64,000 bases of DNA from Pseudisothecium myosuroides (lineage: Eukaryota > Streptophyta > Bryopsida > Hypnales > Lembophyllaceae), in NCBI GenBank assembly GCA_951799445.1, contig OX637297.1:16678001-16742000 (forward strand). The letters run 5' to 3'. The notes under the pieces are model-generated. The model saw only the letters and a list, made by a program, of their open reading frames with translations. It searched no databases and was not told the origin of the DNA. Positions 48,083 through 60,214 of the stretch are shown piece by piece (within the stretch, counting starts at the first letter, position 1; each line of letters begins with the position of its first letter). A program made the position numbers and the translations under genes.

Positions 48083-49959
48083 CTGTTGCAAGCGTAGATC
48101 ACCGTAACGGCTCTTCTTAAACTCTTTTATGTCTGCATTTGAGGATTTTTCACCCAATTCTTGACCTCAAATTGGAATGACGCCACAGATCCATCAAGAG
48201 AGCAGCAGAACAGCATGTACCCATCTGGGCTCCTGTTGGAAAAATAAACAATGTCGTCATGATCAAAAAATTTTGTTAGTATGCTGTGCATTAGAATCAA
48301 AGACTTATATATATTCAAAGAATCTTGCACTCAAGAAGTGTGGCTAGCTACAATGACATGGAGGACGCACTAGGAAAAGTCAACGACACTCTGCTGAAAG
48401 AAATGCTTCCCAATAAAAACTGGACGGAAGCTCCCCGTTGTCCACACAGATATGCAATAGTCTTGGCTCCCGATAGCTACGACATTATACGGCACAGCGT
48501 CTGTATTTTTTGAAGAAGAGCCATTACCTACCGCTCCTAAGACCACTCCATTTCCAGCTCCTTCATCCGGAGAAGCTTTTTTTATCTGATTTCACGATTC
48601 TTGAATGTCAACCAAATTGTAACATTCTTCTAATCAAACTCTCAATCATCTCAAGACATAGTTAGGGTGAAGAAAAACTAAATGCGCGATAATAACTTGG
48701 AAGGCAGAGGATTAACAATTAGTTTCATCTCAATTCTTGCCTCATCTTATCTTAAGCTTTACTTATCTCCACAGCATGCCCATTTATCTTTTTACTTTAT
48801 CTAATTATAGGTCTAAAGTAAAATTAGACAACTGTAATCTAATCTCAGACACTCGCAATCAAATTCAAAACAACAATCCCCAATGCTGTCCGGAGCTTAC
48901 TAGTTAGGAATTATCTTTGAAAGTGCTCTCCTAATATATCTTCAGTAGTGAACCATATCTTGATTCAAAATAAAGACAATATTAATAAATGTATTTGTAG
49001 ATTTCAACTCAATTCCGTAATCTCGTTATTGAAGTGACAAGCGTATGAAAATTTACCTTTTGAAACATCGAATGATTGAACGGGACAGCCACTGCTGGTG
49101 CATTATGGCCCACAAAATCAAAAGACGCCACCCACTCTCCTCTCTCCAACACTAGAGCTCTATGACTAGGGTTCCGAAAATCGTGTGTCGTAGCAACGAA
49201 ATGGCCACATGGTGACCATCCCAATCGTTTGAAGAATGTGGACCCAACCTACAAGAAAACATCCACACGTAAGAACCCCAACATGCACAAGCAGTTCCAG
49301 CTCTTGAAGGTCGCATCAGACAGCACAATTGAGGCAACAAGCCTAAAATTTGAACCAACATTAGGAGTGAGATACCAAGCTTGAAATAAGGCATTGCATT
49401 TATGACACCATACGCACATTTGAGGGTTAAAGTGTCCAATCCTGGAAACCTTGTTATCTCAAATAGTATTAGCATGACACTTACAAACCAAGTAAGCCAC
49501 CTCTTCAAACTCCATATTACTTGGACTAGTGTAAAATCAACATTGGACAACACAAAGTAAAAATCAATAAAAGAATGATATTTTCATTAATGATATTTGC
49601 ACTAGTAAGGGTGCAGGATTTCTACTTATCTCAAGTTTATTGCTTGAATCTGTAGAATCTAAAATTTGCTCTGAGTAACTTCTAGAAGAATAAGAGACAT
49701 AGCTTTCTAATTAATGTTGAAAAAAAAAGACAATACTAACATTGAAACCAAGACCAAAACTTTCCTTGACCTGTACAGCACAATATAGAATACACTTTTC
49801 AGTCCCAGAAATTAGCTCAGAAACTCACGGTCGTTTCCCATGGCCCTTCCACACGTTGCAGCACGCACCAGTTGCTAGTTGGCAAGATGATGACCAACTT
49901 ATCATCGGACTGCGTGGCCAAAAAGGAACCAATTGGATCTCAAGTTAAGCCTTTCATGG
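48083..49959 (-). pseudogene. HIRA histone chaperone fragment (WD40 part), decayed
   Basis: Four exons on the minus strand: 49959-49829, 49248-49057, 48585-48371 and 48232-48083. They read MKGLT(stop)DPIGSFLATQSDDK, then [18 protein letters not shown] with [18 protein letters not shown], then [20 protein letters not shown] with [12 protein letters not shown], then SPDGYMLFCCSLDGSVASFQ. This order and wording match blades 4-7 of plant HIRA, the H3.3 deposition chaperone. Damage: TGG to TGA at 49942-49940; a second Trp codon, split by the intron, is TAG (last exon base 48371 is A); one base is missing near 48160 (150 nt where 151 keep frame). Blades 1-3 and the C-terminal half are absent. Introns are kept, so it is not a retrocopy. 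Its 3' neighbour, 116 bp away on the same strand, is a UBP12 exon. Confidence 0.9.
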
Positions 49960-51568
49960 CTAGAGAGAATTGCCAAAGTGGAGGCTTGCTTTATGCAAAT
50001 AGTGTGGTCTAGAAAGAAAGTCTCCAAATGACCTACCCAAACTGCTAAAAAAATCATGAATTTGGACAGGCTTTTCAACACCTCAAGGACCAAGAGGTCA
50101 AGCCCAATACTAGGGACCTAAACATGATCAATTGTAGTATCAGCAACCTTAAAGAAGTTGAGAATTTGGAAGGCACTGTAGTCATAGAATCTATAGAGGA
50201 TGTGTGCATAGTAGCAAAAATTTGCTAATTTCTCTAATTTTCCTTGGTCTATAGTACTTAGGATGCTAATTTGTCAATATTACCAGTCCAATAGACTTTA
50301 CTATCAAATGTCATCAATAGATGTATAGAAAATGGATGAATGGGGTGCGACTATAGAAGCGGTTACCAACTGGTCGGCTGGTTGGGGTGAAATCAATTGT
50401 CAAGCGCATTTGGAAGGCAGTCTGGAGGGAAGCCAGAGCTCCTGCGGTAGCGAGGCCGACAGTGTGTGGAGTGTGTGAGCGATCTATAGTTTTTGTGTGT
50501 TAGTGTCTGTGATTGTGAAGTGCTGGATTGATAGTTGTTATACAATGGTGAATCAGTGAGGATCAATTGTAAATTTCAAAGTGAAATATAATGCGGAGAT
50601 TATAAGATTTTTTGTGTTATGCTATGGTGATTTGAATGATTGAATGTGTGATTGTGTGGAGTCTGTGGATTTAATGGGTGAGAAATTTCTATTGTTGTGA
50701 TTGAATGTAAATGCAAGTTTGAATTGGGATTTAATTGTGTGTATCAATTGTGAATGGACTGATTCCAATGGGATGTGTCAATGGTGTATGAGTATGATAT
50801 TATTGAGTGTTTTATGATTGAAACCGAGAGATTAATCTATAGAGACGGAGTGATTAGAGTGAGTCTGTGAACTGAATCAATAGAATTGTGAGAATAAAGG
50901 ATATTACAATGGATAGCAAACAGTTGAAATTAAAGGGAAAGAAGTGCAAATATTGTTGTCAATCAAATAATATAAAGATGAAATGCCAAATTATGGAGGA
51001 AGTTACATTGGTGGAAAGTAAAAATGAAGAGAAGAATACAATTGCAACAAAGCCGGAAGAAGCTGTGAATCAAATCAATGGTACCTGAGTGAATTGCTGG
51101 AGGAGTCAATAGAAGCTGGTACTAGAGCGGTTGGTGAGAAGTGATGGAGCAATGGAGAATAAAGATAAAGCTATAGGATTACAAAGGAATTGATAAGTTT
51201 TCAATCCTAGCTTTAACTATAATAAAATAGTCTATCTATTGAATTTATGAAGTTAGGAACATTCCATGGATTTCCTTCCATTGTGCACAACTTGGGGTTA
51301 TTTAGTTTCCCTTAGGAATTACCTATAGTGCAACCATACCTCCCTGCGAACGAACTCAAAACTATAGGAATTTTATTATAATTAACTCTATAGTAAAAAT
51401 CCATCTACAGGCACGCTTTTGAAGATTTCATAGGAAACAATAGTAAGAGAGGGACAGAAAAGTGTACCACATCGGTAGTATGACCCCGCAGGATGAAGAG
51501 CACCTTCTAACTCTACACATCCGGAGGCTCTCACGCTCCCAAACTGGGTGGTTTAACATTAGGAACCA
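49960..51568. other. Interior of candidate Pack-CACTA upstream of the HIRA fragment
   Basis: HIRA exons for the first WD40 blades are absent. Positions 50340-51100 are TGTG-rich on the plus strand; a 66-codon ORF at 50888-51088 includes KGKKCKYCC but has no clear domain. No exon with paired splice sites was found. Confidence 0.35.
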
Positions 51569-51835
51569 CTAACATCCAGTTGCAAATCTGCAGGAAGCAA
51601 CAAAACCATGGTCATACACAATGCATATAATCTCAAGCATTCTGTCCTTCCTCTCTGTACTCTCCAACCAATCCAGAAAGTATCTACGAAACAACACATT
51701 CACTCGAACAACATGATCATGTCCATCCCCCTCACCCTTATTCTTCTTCAATGTTAGCGGATTCAAAATAGGCTTAAACACATCCTTAGGGTTTATACCT
51801 CTCGGCTCTGCTTCCCAGTGTTTGAATGCCAACAA
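51569..51835 (-). pseudogene. Unidentified coding-like stretch
   Basis: An 88-codon open frame on the minus strand contains GINPKDVFKPILNPLTLKKN and LFRRYFLDWLESTERKDRML, followed by EIICIVYDHGFV. It looks like real protein. CACTGGGAAGCAG and TTCCTGCAG within it may be splice acceptors. Family unknown. It lies in the candidate Pack-CACTA and may be a third captured gene. Confidence 0.35.
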
Positions 51836-52940
51836 GTGCGAGAAAAAAATTCAAACTCACAACAGCTCGTGGCGACGTCAACCTCTGTCCTTTTTTCATA
51901 TTCTGATTTTTAGCAAAACGCAATCAATCCAGTCATGAACTGTACATACACAATCTGTTGTGCTCATAATTGTCAGAATGGGATGTTCCGTAATCTCAAA
52001 CTTGCGGCATTCAAGTGCCAACCTATAGCTATGAGAACTACAACTAGCATAGTCAAGCTTATAGTTCGAAGTAACGTCAATTTTGTGAAATTGGCGATAT
52101 TTCCCAAACCAAAATTGTGACATATATCTTCACAAATGCCTAATTTTAGGCTACAAACTAGGACAGGTATACATTTTGGTATTAGGCCCAGCGGCCTGAA
52201 CCGCACCAAATTTTTGGAACATCGTCATTCTAAAGAAATGTTGAGATGCATAGATGTTGAGTTTGGAAATCCAAACTCAGTGTCAATGTCACTCAGATCT
52301 GAACGTTGTGATCTCCCATGATTCTAACAAACGTAAGGTTCATTCATTAACACGGAAGATGAAATGTTCATACTCGAAGAATTCAAGAAAGTGCAGGAAC
52401 AAAGAATCGTACTTAAGCGAAGATACATGAGATCTCCATACTTGGAAGCAAGTTTTTCCAATGATCTGTGAGGCAAAGTAATAAATCCAACGGCAGGCCA
52501 TGGCTAGGGTCCAGGGGTCAAGTGTTTCCGCCTCCTGGCTTCAGTATAGTAATAAATCAGCAGAAATGAAGCAAATAGAGAGTGATGAGCTGGGCGCAGG
52601 CTTGAGCCAGACACAAGTTGTAATCATTCTGGCGCTCAGAAGTGCACTATCCCAGCTCCATTAGGAAGCATCCACACTTCCTAGTTAATATAAATAAATG
52701 ATTTCAAGTAATTCCTGGCGTCCCTCACATACATGGCTGGGGAGCATACCATGTCGCAGGTTTTCACTCTTACACCTAAACAAGGACACTAAAACTGTGA
52801 CCAGAAAAAAACGGGAGGCAAGAGCAAATAGAGTAAGAAATTCAAGATTGATGTGAAACCCTAGAAGTGAGAGTTATGATCCAACGAGCACGACCTGCTG
52901 TATCTATGCAACAATGAGCCACTGCAACATTTACATTGAC

Positions 52941-53027
52941 CTGGCGCTTCTCAAAGTTAAAAAAGATTTCCCCAAAAGCTTTAGCTCCAAGCTTGTTACA
53001 GTATGCAGAAAAGTACAGTTTCCACAA
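52941..53027 (-). pseudogene. Candidate internal exon, unidentified
   Basis: The acceptor GACCTTTCAG and the donor CAG|GTCAATG enclose 29 codons with no stop: LWKLYFSAYCNKLGAKAFGE, continuing to FEKRQ. The length is a multiple of three (phase 0 to phase 0). Family not recognised. It could belong with 51569-51835 as one captured gene. Confidence 0.4.
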
Positions 53028-53163
53028 CTGAAAGGTCTATTCAAAGTTCTGGTTCTTCAAAATGAAACAACCACAAAACAATAGACTCACTGTGCAAGAG
53101 CAAACCATATAAACACGGCCTTCTTCTTCACCGCCCCAATTCACTCACTGGCGCTGCAAAAGA

Positions 53164-53397
53164 GTGCAATCGTCTTCGTCTTCAGTCCATCGATCAATCT
53201 CCCCCATGCATATAGATCATGACAATTCAATGGCTACGGATTTTGCAAGGCAGCGGAGAGCTACCAGTAGCGCTGTGAAAAAAGAAATTGTGCAAATTTT
53301 AGAGCTTCAGCGACGCGACCCCAATGACGCGACAACGACAGGGATACAGGGAGTTGGAGCGGTGGAAGCCAAGCGAAAGGAAGAGTCGTTCAACTAG
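53164..53397 (+). pseudogene. Small open frame near the right end of the candidate Pack-CACTA
   Basis: From an in-frame ATG at 53206 it reads MHIDHDNSMATDFARQRRAT and on to VKKEIVQILELQRRDPND before TAG at 53395. The peptide is helical and hydrophilic. A strong donor-like CAGTGAGTATGT lies 40 bp past the stop, so it may be a first exon ended early by a mutation. Not recognised. Confidence 0.3.
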
Positions 53398-53489
53398 GGT
53401 TTTCGGGGCTTTCCCTGAGCCGTAGATTCAGTACAGTGAGTATGTATGGCCATCAGATGGGATCTTCAATATGACGGAAAATTGACAAG

Positions 53490-53595
53490 CACAGGGAAAT
53501 GACAGACGGATATAATGCTGAAAAATGTGCGCTTTGTCATCTTGGACATTTTCTTGTTCCAAATTTGTCAATTTGGACGCCTTTTCCTTGTAGTG
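53490..53595 (-). other. CACTA right end
   Basis: Closes TTTTCCTTGTAGTG at 53595, preceded by TTGTCAATTTGGACGCC and CATCTTGGACATTTTC, which share motifs with the left end at 35853. ATA follows directly. Confidence 0.55.
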
Positions 53596-53598
53596 ATA

Positions 53599-55971
53599 AT
53601 TCGAGCAGTTTGGTGACTACCTTGGCCATGGAGGGCTGCGTCTTTCAAAGGTTAAGCCCAAAAGGACAGGTTGGTCACTATGGAAATCATCTTTTATAGT
53701 ACCGTATTAATTATTTAGTTAAGAAAAATCCAGGAGCATTCATTGGAGCAAACTATTGAACAAGACCTTCCTTTTCACACCAAATTCCAGAGATGAAAAT
53801 CTGCACTTTTGTCCTACCTAGACATCAGGAACTTCAAGGCATGTGAACATGGTGCCACAATGGTGCATTGAAATGCAATTAAGTTAATTTGGTGCCAACC
53901 TCTGTACCAACCTAATATGGATAAAATGACACTAAAATGACCTGTATGCGGCTTTTGGTGTCAAAATGGCACCAAAACAATCTGGCCCAACTTTTCTGAT
54001 GGAAGGATTCTCTATCATCCATTAGACACATAGTAACTACAACACTCTTACAAAGTTAACCAATTCACTTGCACATTAAAAGCCCTATTTCTTCTATAAT
54101 CTAAACATTAGCTCTAGAAGGATGAGGCCCCCTATGACCAAGGTAATTACTATAATACTTTAATTATTGGTCCAAAGGATGCATTCTATTTTTCATAGTT
54201 AATAGTGAAATCATCCATGGAACCACTTTGGTCTGTACCGTCCTTACAAGGTTTATGGCTTAGATAACCTCATTTAGAATTTTTATCAGCACCAATTGAC
54301 TTGGCAATCAATTCTATACATCTAAATTCATTTTGGAAATTGTATAAGCACGTTTTGTTTATATCTTTGTATATATGTATCATTAACCTCAATTACATTT
54401 AAATTGATCATATGGGATGATTATTCCAATAAATTGGTCATAAAAGAAGGTTATCTATTGAAGATTCAAATACTGATTTGGATGAATGAGAAGCTATTTG
54501 GACAAAACATTGCCCAAAAGCACTTTGTTCATCATCTACAATATGACTCTTGAAAAATTTAGGGATTAATAACCCCAAAGAGAGTCGGTGTCGGCATTGG
54601 AAGCATGATGCTCAATTTGAAAAGCTCACTACAAGAGTAATGAACCACATCAAAGTTTGTAAAAAAGGCTTTTTTTTCTATTCATTAGCAATGTAATTAG
54701 CTCAATGTGTTTAGCTAGTCACTTATTGCTTCATGATTTTTTGTAATGTTCTAAATCAATTCATACAAGCATAAGTATTGGAAGAAAATTGAACTTACAA
54801 TAATAAATATCTTATTTCTAGATTCTTCTGAAGTCAAAATTCATTTTACCTAAAAAAATCAAGATGCACATTCTTGTCTTTTTAGTCTCTCTTAGGGATT
54901 AAGTTTCTAAACAACATATTTTTATAATTTTGTGGGCTAAAGAACTGTACTTCTAAAAGTGGAATTAACTAATTTTCCAATAAAAATGGAGCCTTAGTTT
55001 GAACATGTCAAACCTCAAAAAAAATTAACTATAAATTGCCACTATTTATTTTTTTAAATTAATTAATTTTTAGATATGAAATCCCAAATCTTCTTTAAGC
55101 TTTAAGAATTTCTAAGTTTGAATTAGGGTGAGAAATTTTTGAAATTATCATGATTTTCTCAAGAAAAATGGGAAAACTAATTTATAAAAAATATTAAATA
55201 GGTGTTTATTATAGTGTAGATCTTCAAAAAATTATCCAAACTTTCATACCATTCTAATTTTAAAATGAAATTATAGATAGAGAATTGAGTGTATCTCATC
55301 ATTTGCCATCATATAAATTCCTTCTTGCCATACATATATAGCACTTAATCTAATAGACAAGTTGCAGTTGAAATTTGATGCTAACTATAGCTAATATATT
55401 CTCTTAACTACTACAAGTTATAAAATGCCAAAGACAAAGTTATGTATTATAATTGAGTTTAAAATTTAGTTCTATCAAACTAAAGAGATACTATGTTTTT
55501 TTATGCAAAAGGTTGCTGCAAATGTTACAACAGTTGTACTACACTACTAGTTTACGATATATGTAATAGAATTCACCTACTAGGGACAAAATAGAGGATG
55601 ATTTTTCATCTCTTAAAATTAAGGGTGGACTCCCATGCACCTTAAATTGACCAAACCTTACATAAAAGCCAAAAAAAAGGTTGGAATTTGACATGAAAGT
55701 GTACAATAGTTGCAAGAGGATAATTGAAATTGTTATTTATTGGTAATTTAAAGGAAGCAAGTTTTCAAATTCTATAAAACAATTTTTGACATTGGACTTG
55801 AATTTTTTGTTTACTTTTGTTCAACAATAAGGTAAAACTACTCCTAATATGTAGTTTCTCCCTACTCACATAGAAATGAAAGCAACATGAAACTGACCAA
55901 ACATTAATCAAATCCTTGAAAACTAGAAAATATATTTTATATTCATATATAGTATAGTAATTCATTGTTAC
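53599..55971. other. AT-rich gene-free stretch
   Basis: A left-type CACTA end, CACTACAAGAGTAATG, occurs at about 54628 with no partner seen. Positions 53850-54000 repeat GGTGCCA/GGCACCA-type words. No genes. Confidence 0.4.
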
Positions 55972-56340
55972 TTAACCCCTATAATTCCAAAGCCTTTTCT
56001 TCATCAAATACTACTCAAAACTGCGATTTCTATTGCAAAGAGCAAAAAACACTAAAAAATTTTTTACATATCTTACTATAGGATTGTACACTGGACCATT
56101 GTAGTGTGAAGATGTGTAGAAGGAATTTTAAAAACTTTGACTACATAGATTGTAAGATATTTTTGTTTAAAGTGAAGAAATCGGGGGGGTTTACACCTTG
56201 CATGACTAGATTATAAGACTTTGAATCTTCGTAGATTACAATATTTGTATTGCAAATTTTGAAATAAAAAAATTATATTGAAGAGTTGAATTGAGAGTCT
56301 AAGAAAAACAAACTTATGCCGCATTTAATTACTTCTGGAC
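55972..56340. mobile_element. TTAA-family element, truncated copy
   Basis: Starts CTTAACCCCTATAATTCC and continues with the family's early interior (AAACTGCGATTTCTATTGCA, then a CTATAGGATTGTACAC motif). The right half is missing. Confidence 0.5.
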
Positions 56341-56748
56341 TTTAGAAGGGTCTAAAATTAATAATAGAAAAAAATGGTCATTAGAAAATAATGCAAAACA
56401 TTAGAGGATCAATACAAAACATCTAAAGATCTATACAAACATCCGGTTGCAATGTAATCATGCAGTTGCAGAGGTGGTACTAGCTCAACTGTGTACTGTG
56501 TGTCGTGCGTGGTACTTACGTGAGAGACGGGTCAAACCTGGACTTTCCATGTCAAGACCTTGTTAGTTTTTAGTCGTTATGTTTTTTGCTGCTGTCCAGT
56601 AAGGAATGGAATATACATAGTTCCTTTTATCGATCAAGGTGAGAGTTGGTGAATCAATTGTATATCAGTTACTTGTAACTGTCCCACGCACCGTCCCACG
56701 CTCACTTGCCTAGTGGATAACAACAATTGAAGGTGTTGTTTTCAAGCC
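56341..56748. other. Gene-free stretch
   Basis: A local repeat of CACCGTCCCACGC-type words near 56680-56702 is the only structure noticed. Confidence 0.35.
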
Positions 56749-56835
56749 CTAAGGGTTAGTTGATTTATTCATCTTCGAATCTGCCGTTGCGATTGTAGTA
56801 TCGATCTCAGAGCTGTATATCCGGCCTCTGAAGTC
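56749..56835 (-). pseudogene. Candidate terminal exon, unidentified
   Basis: After a good acceptor (ATCTTTTTGCAG) the minus strand reads DFRGRIYSSEIDTTIATADS and seven more codons to TAG at 56751-56749. No family was recognised and no upstream exon was placed. Confidence 0.3.
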
Positions 56836-57850
56836 CTGCAAAAAGATGCAGTAATGTAGCTTGTGGTTCCACTCATTGTCTATATCCATGTGGTGCAGTT
56901 TGTGGAGATACCTCCGTGTAGTAGAGTTGTGCTTTTTTTGTTGTGGTGAGAGTCCACGCATGACAGGGGACGTAAAGAGATGTTAGCATGAGAGATTAAT
57001 TTCAAAAAGACTCAATCCAATATTGTCAAGTAGGAGAGAGATTTTGGATTTAAAAAGTGCTCGAGTTGCGCAATGCCGATTGTAAGCTAGGGTGAAGTTG
57101 TGTTACACGTATCGAATTCCCTTCCATGGACAGGAATCTGGACTGGTATAGGCGGTTTGCTTATGAGCCGTGCAGCTCGGAATTGAAATAGGAATCTCGC
57201 AGAGTTTTAGAATAGGGTGAAGGAAGTTCTTTTCTAGTGAATCGCAAGTAGAAGTGAATTGTGTCTTGGTTTAATATGATTGATGAACTTGGTCATTTCA
57301 ATACCCATAACAAATTGGTCTTGTACAAGTTAAAGGCCAAACCCTGCCCTAATGAATACTGCAGGGTATACCTAGAGCCCTAAAACTCTAAACTCCGGCG
57401 TTTTTAAAGCGGTTTTGAGTAATTAATGTAGGGACTTTCTTTGGCCAATTTTATTGTCTTCACTGACCACAGCACGTGCTATGTTCTTTACTGATTTTGT
57501 TAATATAGAATTTGACCACATCTGAAGTGTTCATTTAACCTAATATGATGAATTAACTTGGTCGATTTAACACTACAACCAATTGGTCCTTTAGTGGTTA
57601 AACCATGCCCCAAAGCCTTAAGTTTATATCTATATTTGCAAGCACAAAGAACATGGCGACGGATGTTGCATGCAGTTGGAGTCCTTGTAATGTTGTGAGG
57701 CATTTTAATGTCCCTATTACCTGAATGTACTTGACAGCTATTTTGTCAGGTGACAATATATACTTTTACACTAGCTTTGCAAAAAATTCTTTTGAATGAG
57801 TTACTGATTTTCAGTCCTGAAATGCCTGGCTGTTGTGTTTCAAAATGCAG
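56836..57850. other. Stretch without a placed gene
   Basis: Balanced composition and two similar segments (near 57270-57320 and 57530-57600) sharing CTTGGTC-TTTAA and CAATTGGTC words, so a small duplication. No exon was placed. Confidence 0.35.
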
Positions 57851-58329
57851 TAGGGGTCAACAAAGCTCGAATATGCCTTTACCATGGTGAAGATTATATT
57901 GCCCTGCACTTATCGAAGGTAGATAGCATGGGTTGTGATTTCTAGTTGCAATAATGAATAATCTGTACTAGCAAACCCTTTGGATAGGTCTCAACATAAT
58001 CCGAGGGTTCATCATGTTTTCCAACCAATCTCCAACTCAATTGTAGAGTTTTTGACGTGTCTGTAAGGAGGGATCCTGGGAACTCCCTAAATGATCGTAG
58101 CTCCTGATTGGTTACTTTAATATATTAGATACTATTTATCTAGTAGAAGAGTATTTCTCCTGCTCCTAAGATCACAAATTTCAAGGAGGGGTGATCTTTC
58201 AGTGTTTGCAGGAAAGGCACGATGAGGCCATCAAGGTATTGAAGAAAATATTACCAAAGCTTGAGGATTTGCAACAGGAAGTGGAAGAGCTTGATGCTGT
58301 CGTTGCAGCTGAGGAGGAACGTCGATCAG
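57851..58329 (+). pseudogene. Two phase-compatible exons of an unidentified helical protein
   Basis: Exon 57851-57918 (acceptor AAAATGCAG, donor AAG|GTAGAT) reads GVNKARICLYHGEDYIALHL; exon 58212-58329 (acceptor TTTGCAG, donor TCAG|GTTCGT) reads ERHDEAIKVLKKILPKLEDL then QQEVEELDAVVAAEEERRS. The first ends and the second begins in phase 0, and neither has a stop in that frame. The peptide looks like a TPR-like helix pair running into a coiled coil. No gene family is named. Other exons were not found within 1 kb, so it may be a fragment or part of a live gene extending past what I could read. Confidence 0.4.
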
Positions 58330-58984
58330 GTTCGTCTCGATTTGCGAGCAATCTTGCAACTATTCTCCTACAAACCCACTTGGTTGGCTTTCACTGTTGA
58401 AGTTGGTGTGCAGGTACAACTCTAAACCCTGAACTCAATATCATAATCTCAGTTGGTGAATACAAGATAATTTATATTTTCTCTGTTGAGTCTGGTCAAG
58501 AATTCATGTTTTCTAGAGCTGTAGAGTTGTTTCGATGCCCAATGAGTTATTGCCCATGTAACCTTGCACTTTGTTCAAATGCTAAATCGATTTTTTACAT
58601 ATGCGCGGGAAGTATCGACTCTTTGCTGTAAATTTCCCTGTAAGTTCCCTATGATATTTTCTCAGCGTTGTAATGTACTTTCCTGGTGAGTCTCAATTTT
58701 TCTGCTCTGAGAGAAAATTCCCGGTGTTACCTTCAAAACATTATGAATCACTGGGAATTTTGCCCGTTTACCCCATAGGAAACCCAACATGAGCTCCCTG
58801 TATTGGAAACCCTTTGCAAATTTGGGGAATGAAATATGACCTCAACAAAGCAATAAAGAGCCGGCATTGGCTGCAGCTCATAGTAAGTTGGTATGCATGT
58901 TCAATGCTCAATGATTATGCACCTAGCGCTCCCAATGTCTGATGCTACACTAACTCCTAAGATTTCAATCTCTTAGCAGTAGAA
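58330..58984. other. Stretch after the helical-protein exons
   Basis: No further exon of the preceding candidate was placed. No other structure noted. Confidence 0.35.
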
Positions 58985-59215
58985 CAAACATCAGTTAAGG
59001 TACCCCCCCTCATTTTGGACCATTGACCCATTCCCGACCTATAGGTGCACGTATTTCCAACCACATTTAGAATTTGTTTTTTTTTCATTTTCAAGGTTGG
59101 AACTAATAAATATATGACACATGTCCCAAGTTGTGAAAAAAAAAATGGAAAATGATGATTAGGTAAAAAGTTATTGAATGATCGGAATTGGAAGAGTCTA
59201 TATATTGGCCATGGG
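58985..59215 (+). repeat. Dispersed repeat, copy 3 of 3
   Basis: Matches 12440-12660 in inverse orientation and 10080-10290 directly. Contains GGTTGGAACTAATAAATATA and TGACACATGTCCCAAGTTG. Confidence 0.7.
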
Positions 59216-59559
59216 TCCAGCGCACTTTTTGCCTCCCAAAATTCATTAAATTTCAATTCAAGTGATAAAACTACCAAATTTTTTGCAATACATGTCATTT
59301 TTATTGATGTACCTTTGAAAAATATTTGTTTTGCCTTCTCTACTCCAGATCATGTCGAAATTCTTTATTCGGTCGGCTATGGGAGGTACCTTATATCCAA
59401 AGGCGTTCACATCGTCCTTACACTACGGCACGGTAACTTGATCGAGACATGGAAATCTCTATGTCAAGACATTGTCACATTGATTACAACACAAGTTCTG
59501 TACAAGCAGACAGACCAACACTGATAAAGTTCGCATTGAATAGAATGTAGCAGAGGCAA

Positions 59560-59881
59560 CCTCACCGGCCATTGTCGGAAGAATGGCTGGGTGACCCCAT
59601 GCTTCATTTAGAAAAATAGATGAAACCTAAACCCTACAGAGTGGAGCAAGTAGGGTCTAGGCTTGTAGCGGAGCGCCGTTAGGCGCATAGTTGCAGTCCT
59701 CCTTAGGGTTTGCTCAAGAGGCTTAGGGTTGATTGGCCAAATTTTTTTGGTTTTATTATTAAATTTTTTTTGAAAGACAGGGTGGCTGGGTGGGTGGCGT
59801 GATGGATTTAGTTGCTCACTGAACAGAGACATGGGGCGAAAGGCACTCATCCGGCCATTCTTCCAATAATGGAAGGTGAGG
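59560..59881. mobile_element. 322-bp inverted-repeat element (MITE-like)
   Basis: The left end CCTCACCGGCCATTGTCGG and the inverse of the right end (CCTCACCTTCCATTATTGG) agree over about 34 bp, both continuing AAGAATGGC. The flanks do not show a clear target duplication. Open frames inside are not believed. Confidence 0.6.
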
Positions 59882-60214
59882 TTTAGGGTTCTATATGTGT
59901 CTTGTTCACGTCATTTAATACATGATGGCAGTTTCTCACAACATAATACGTAAGAAAAAACCTGTTATTCCTAAGGTTGGCGTCAACATCTACATATCTA
60001 AAGTGTTGCGAAGGGTTGGACAAATGGTCTAAGACCTATTTTCAACGAGCACATAAAAAAACTAGCACTTTGGGAATCTAGTAGATTGTAGAACTGAGAG
60101 CTCTGGAGCCATGTAGTAAGGCATTCTAACAACTGAAAGCCTGTTCGGGTTAGCTTTTGTCAGCTTGGTTGCAACTCCAAAATCAGCTAGCTTCAGCAAC
60201 CCCTATAGATCGCA

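Larger units (their letters stand above)
35853..53595. mobile_element. Candidate 17.7-kb Pack-CACTA element carrying host gene fragments
   Basis: The left end CACTACAAGAGGATTTTT is followed by GTCCTAATTGAC; the inverse of the right end reads CACTACAAGGAAAAGGC, then GTCCAAATTGAC. The trinucleotide ATA flanks both sides (35850-35852 and 53596-53598), matching the 3-bp duplications of CACTA elements. Subterminal regions share TTGACAAA and TTTGGAC motifs. Inside lie intron-bearing pieces of HIRA and UBP12/13, unidentified exons, and later insertions; no transposase is present. Known CACTA elements often capture gene fragments. The two ends could belong to different elements, since 3-bp flanks agree by chance once in 64. 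Confidence 0.45.
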
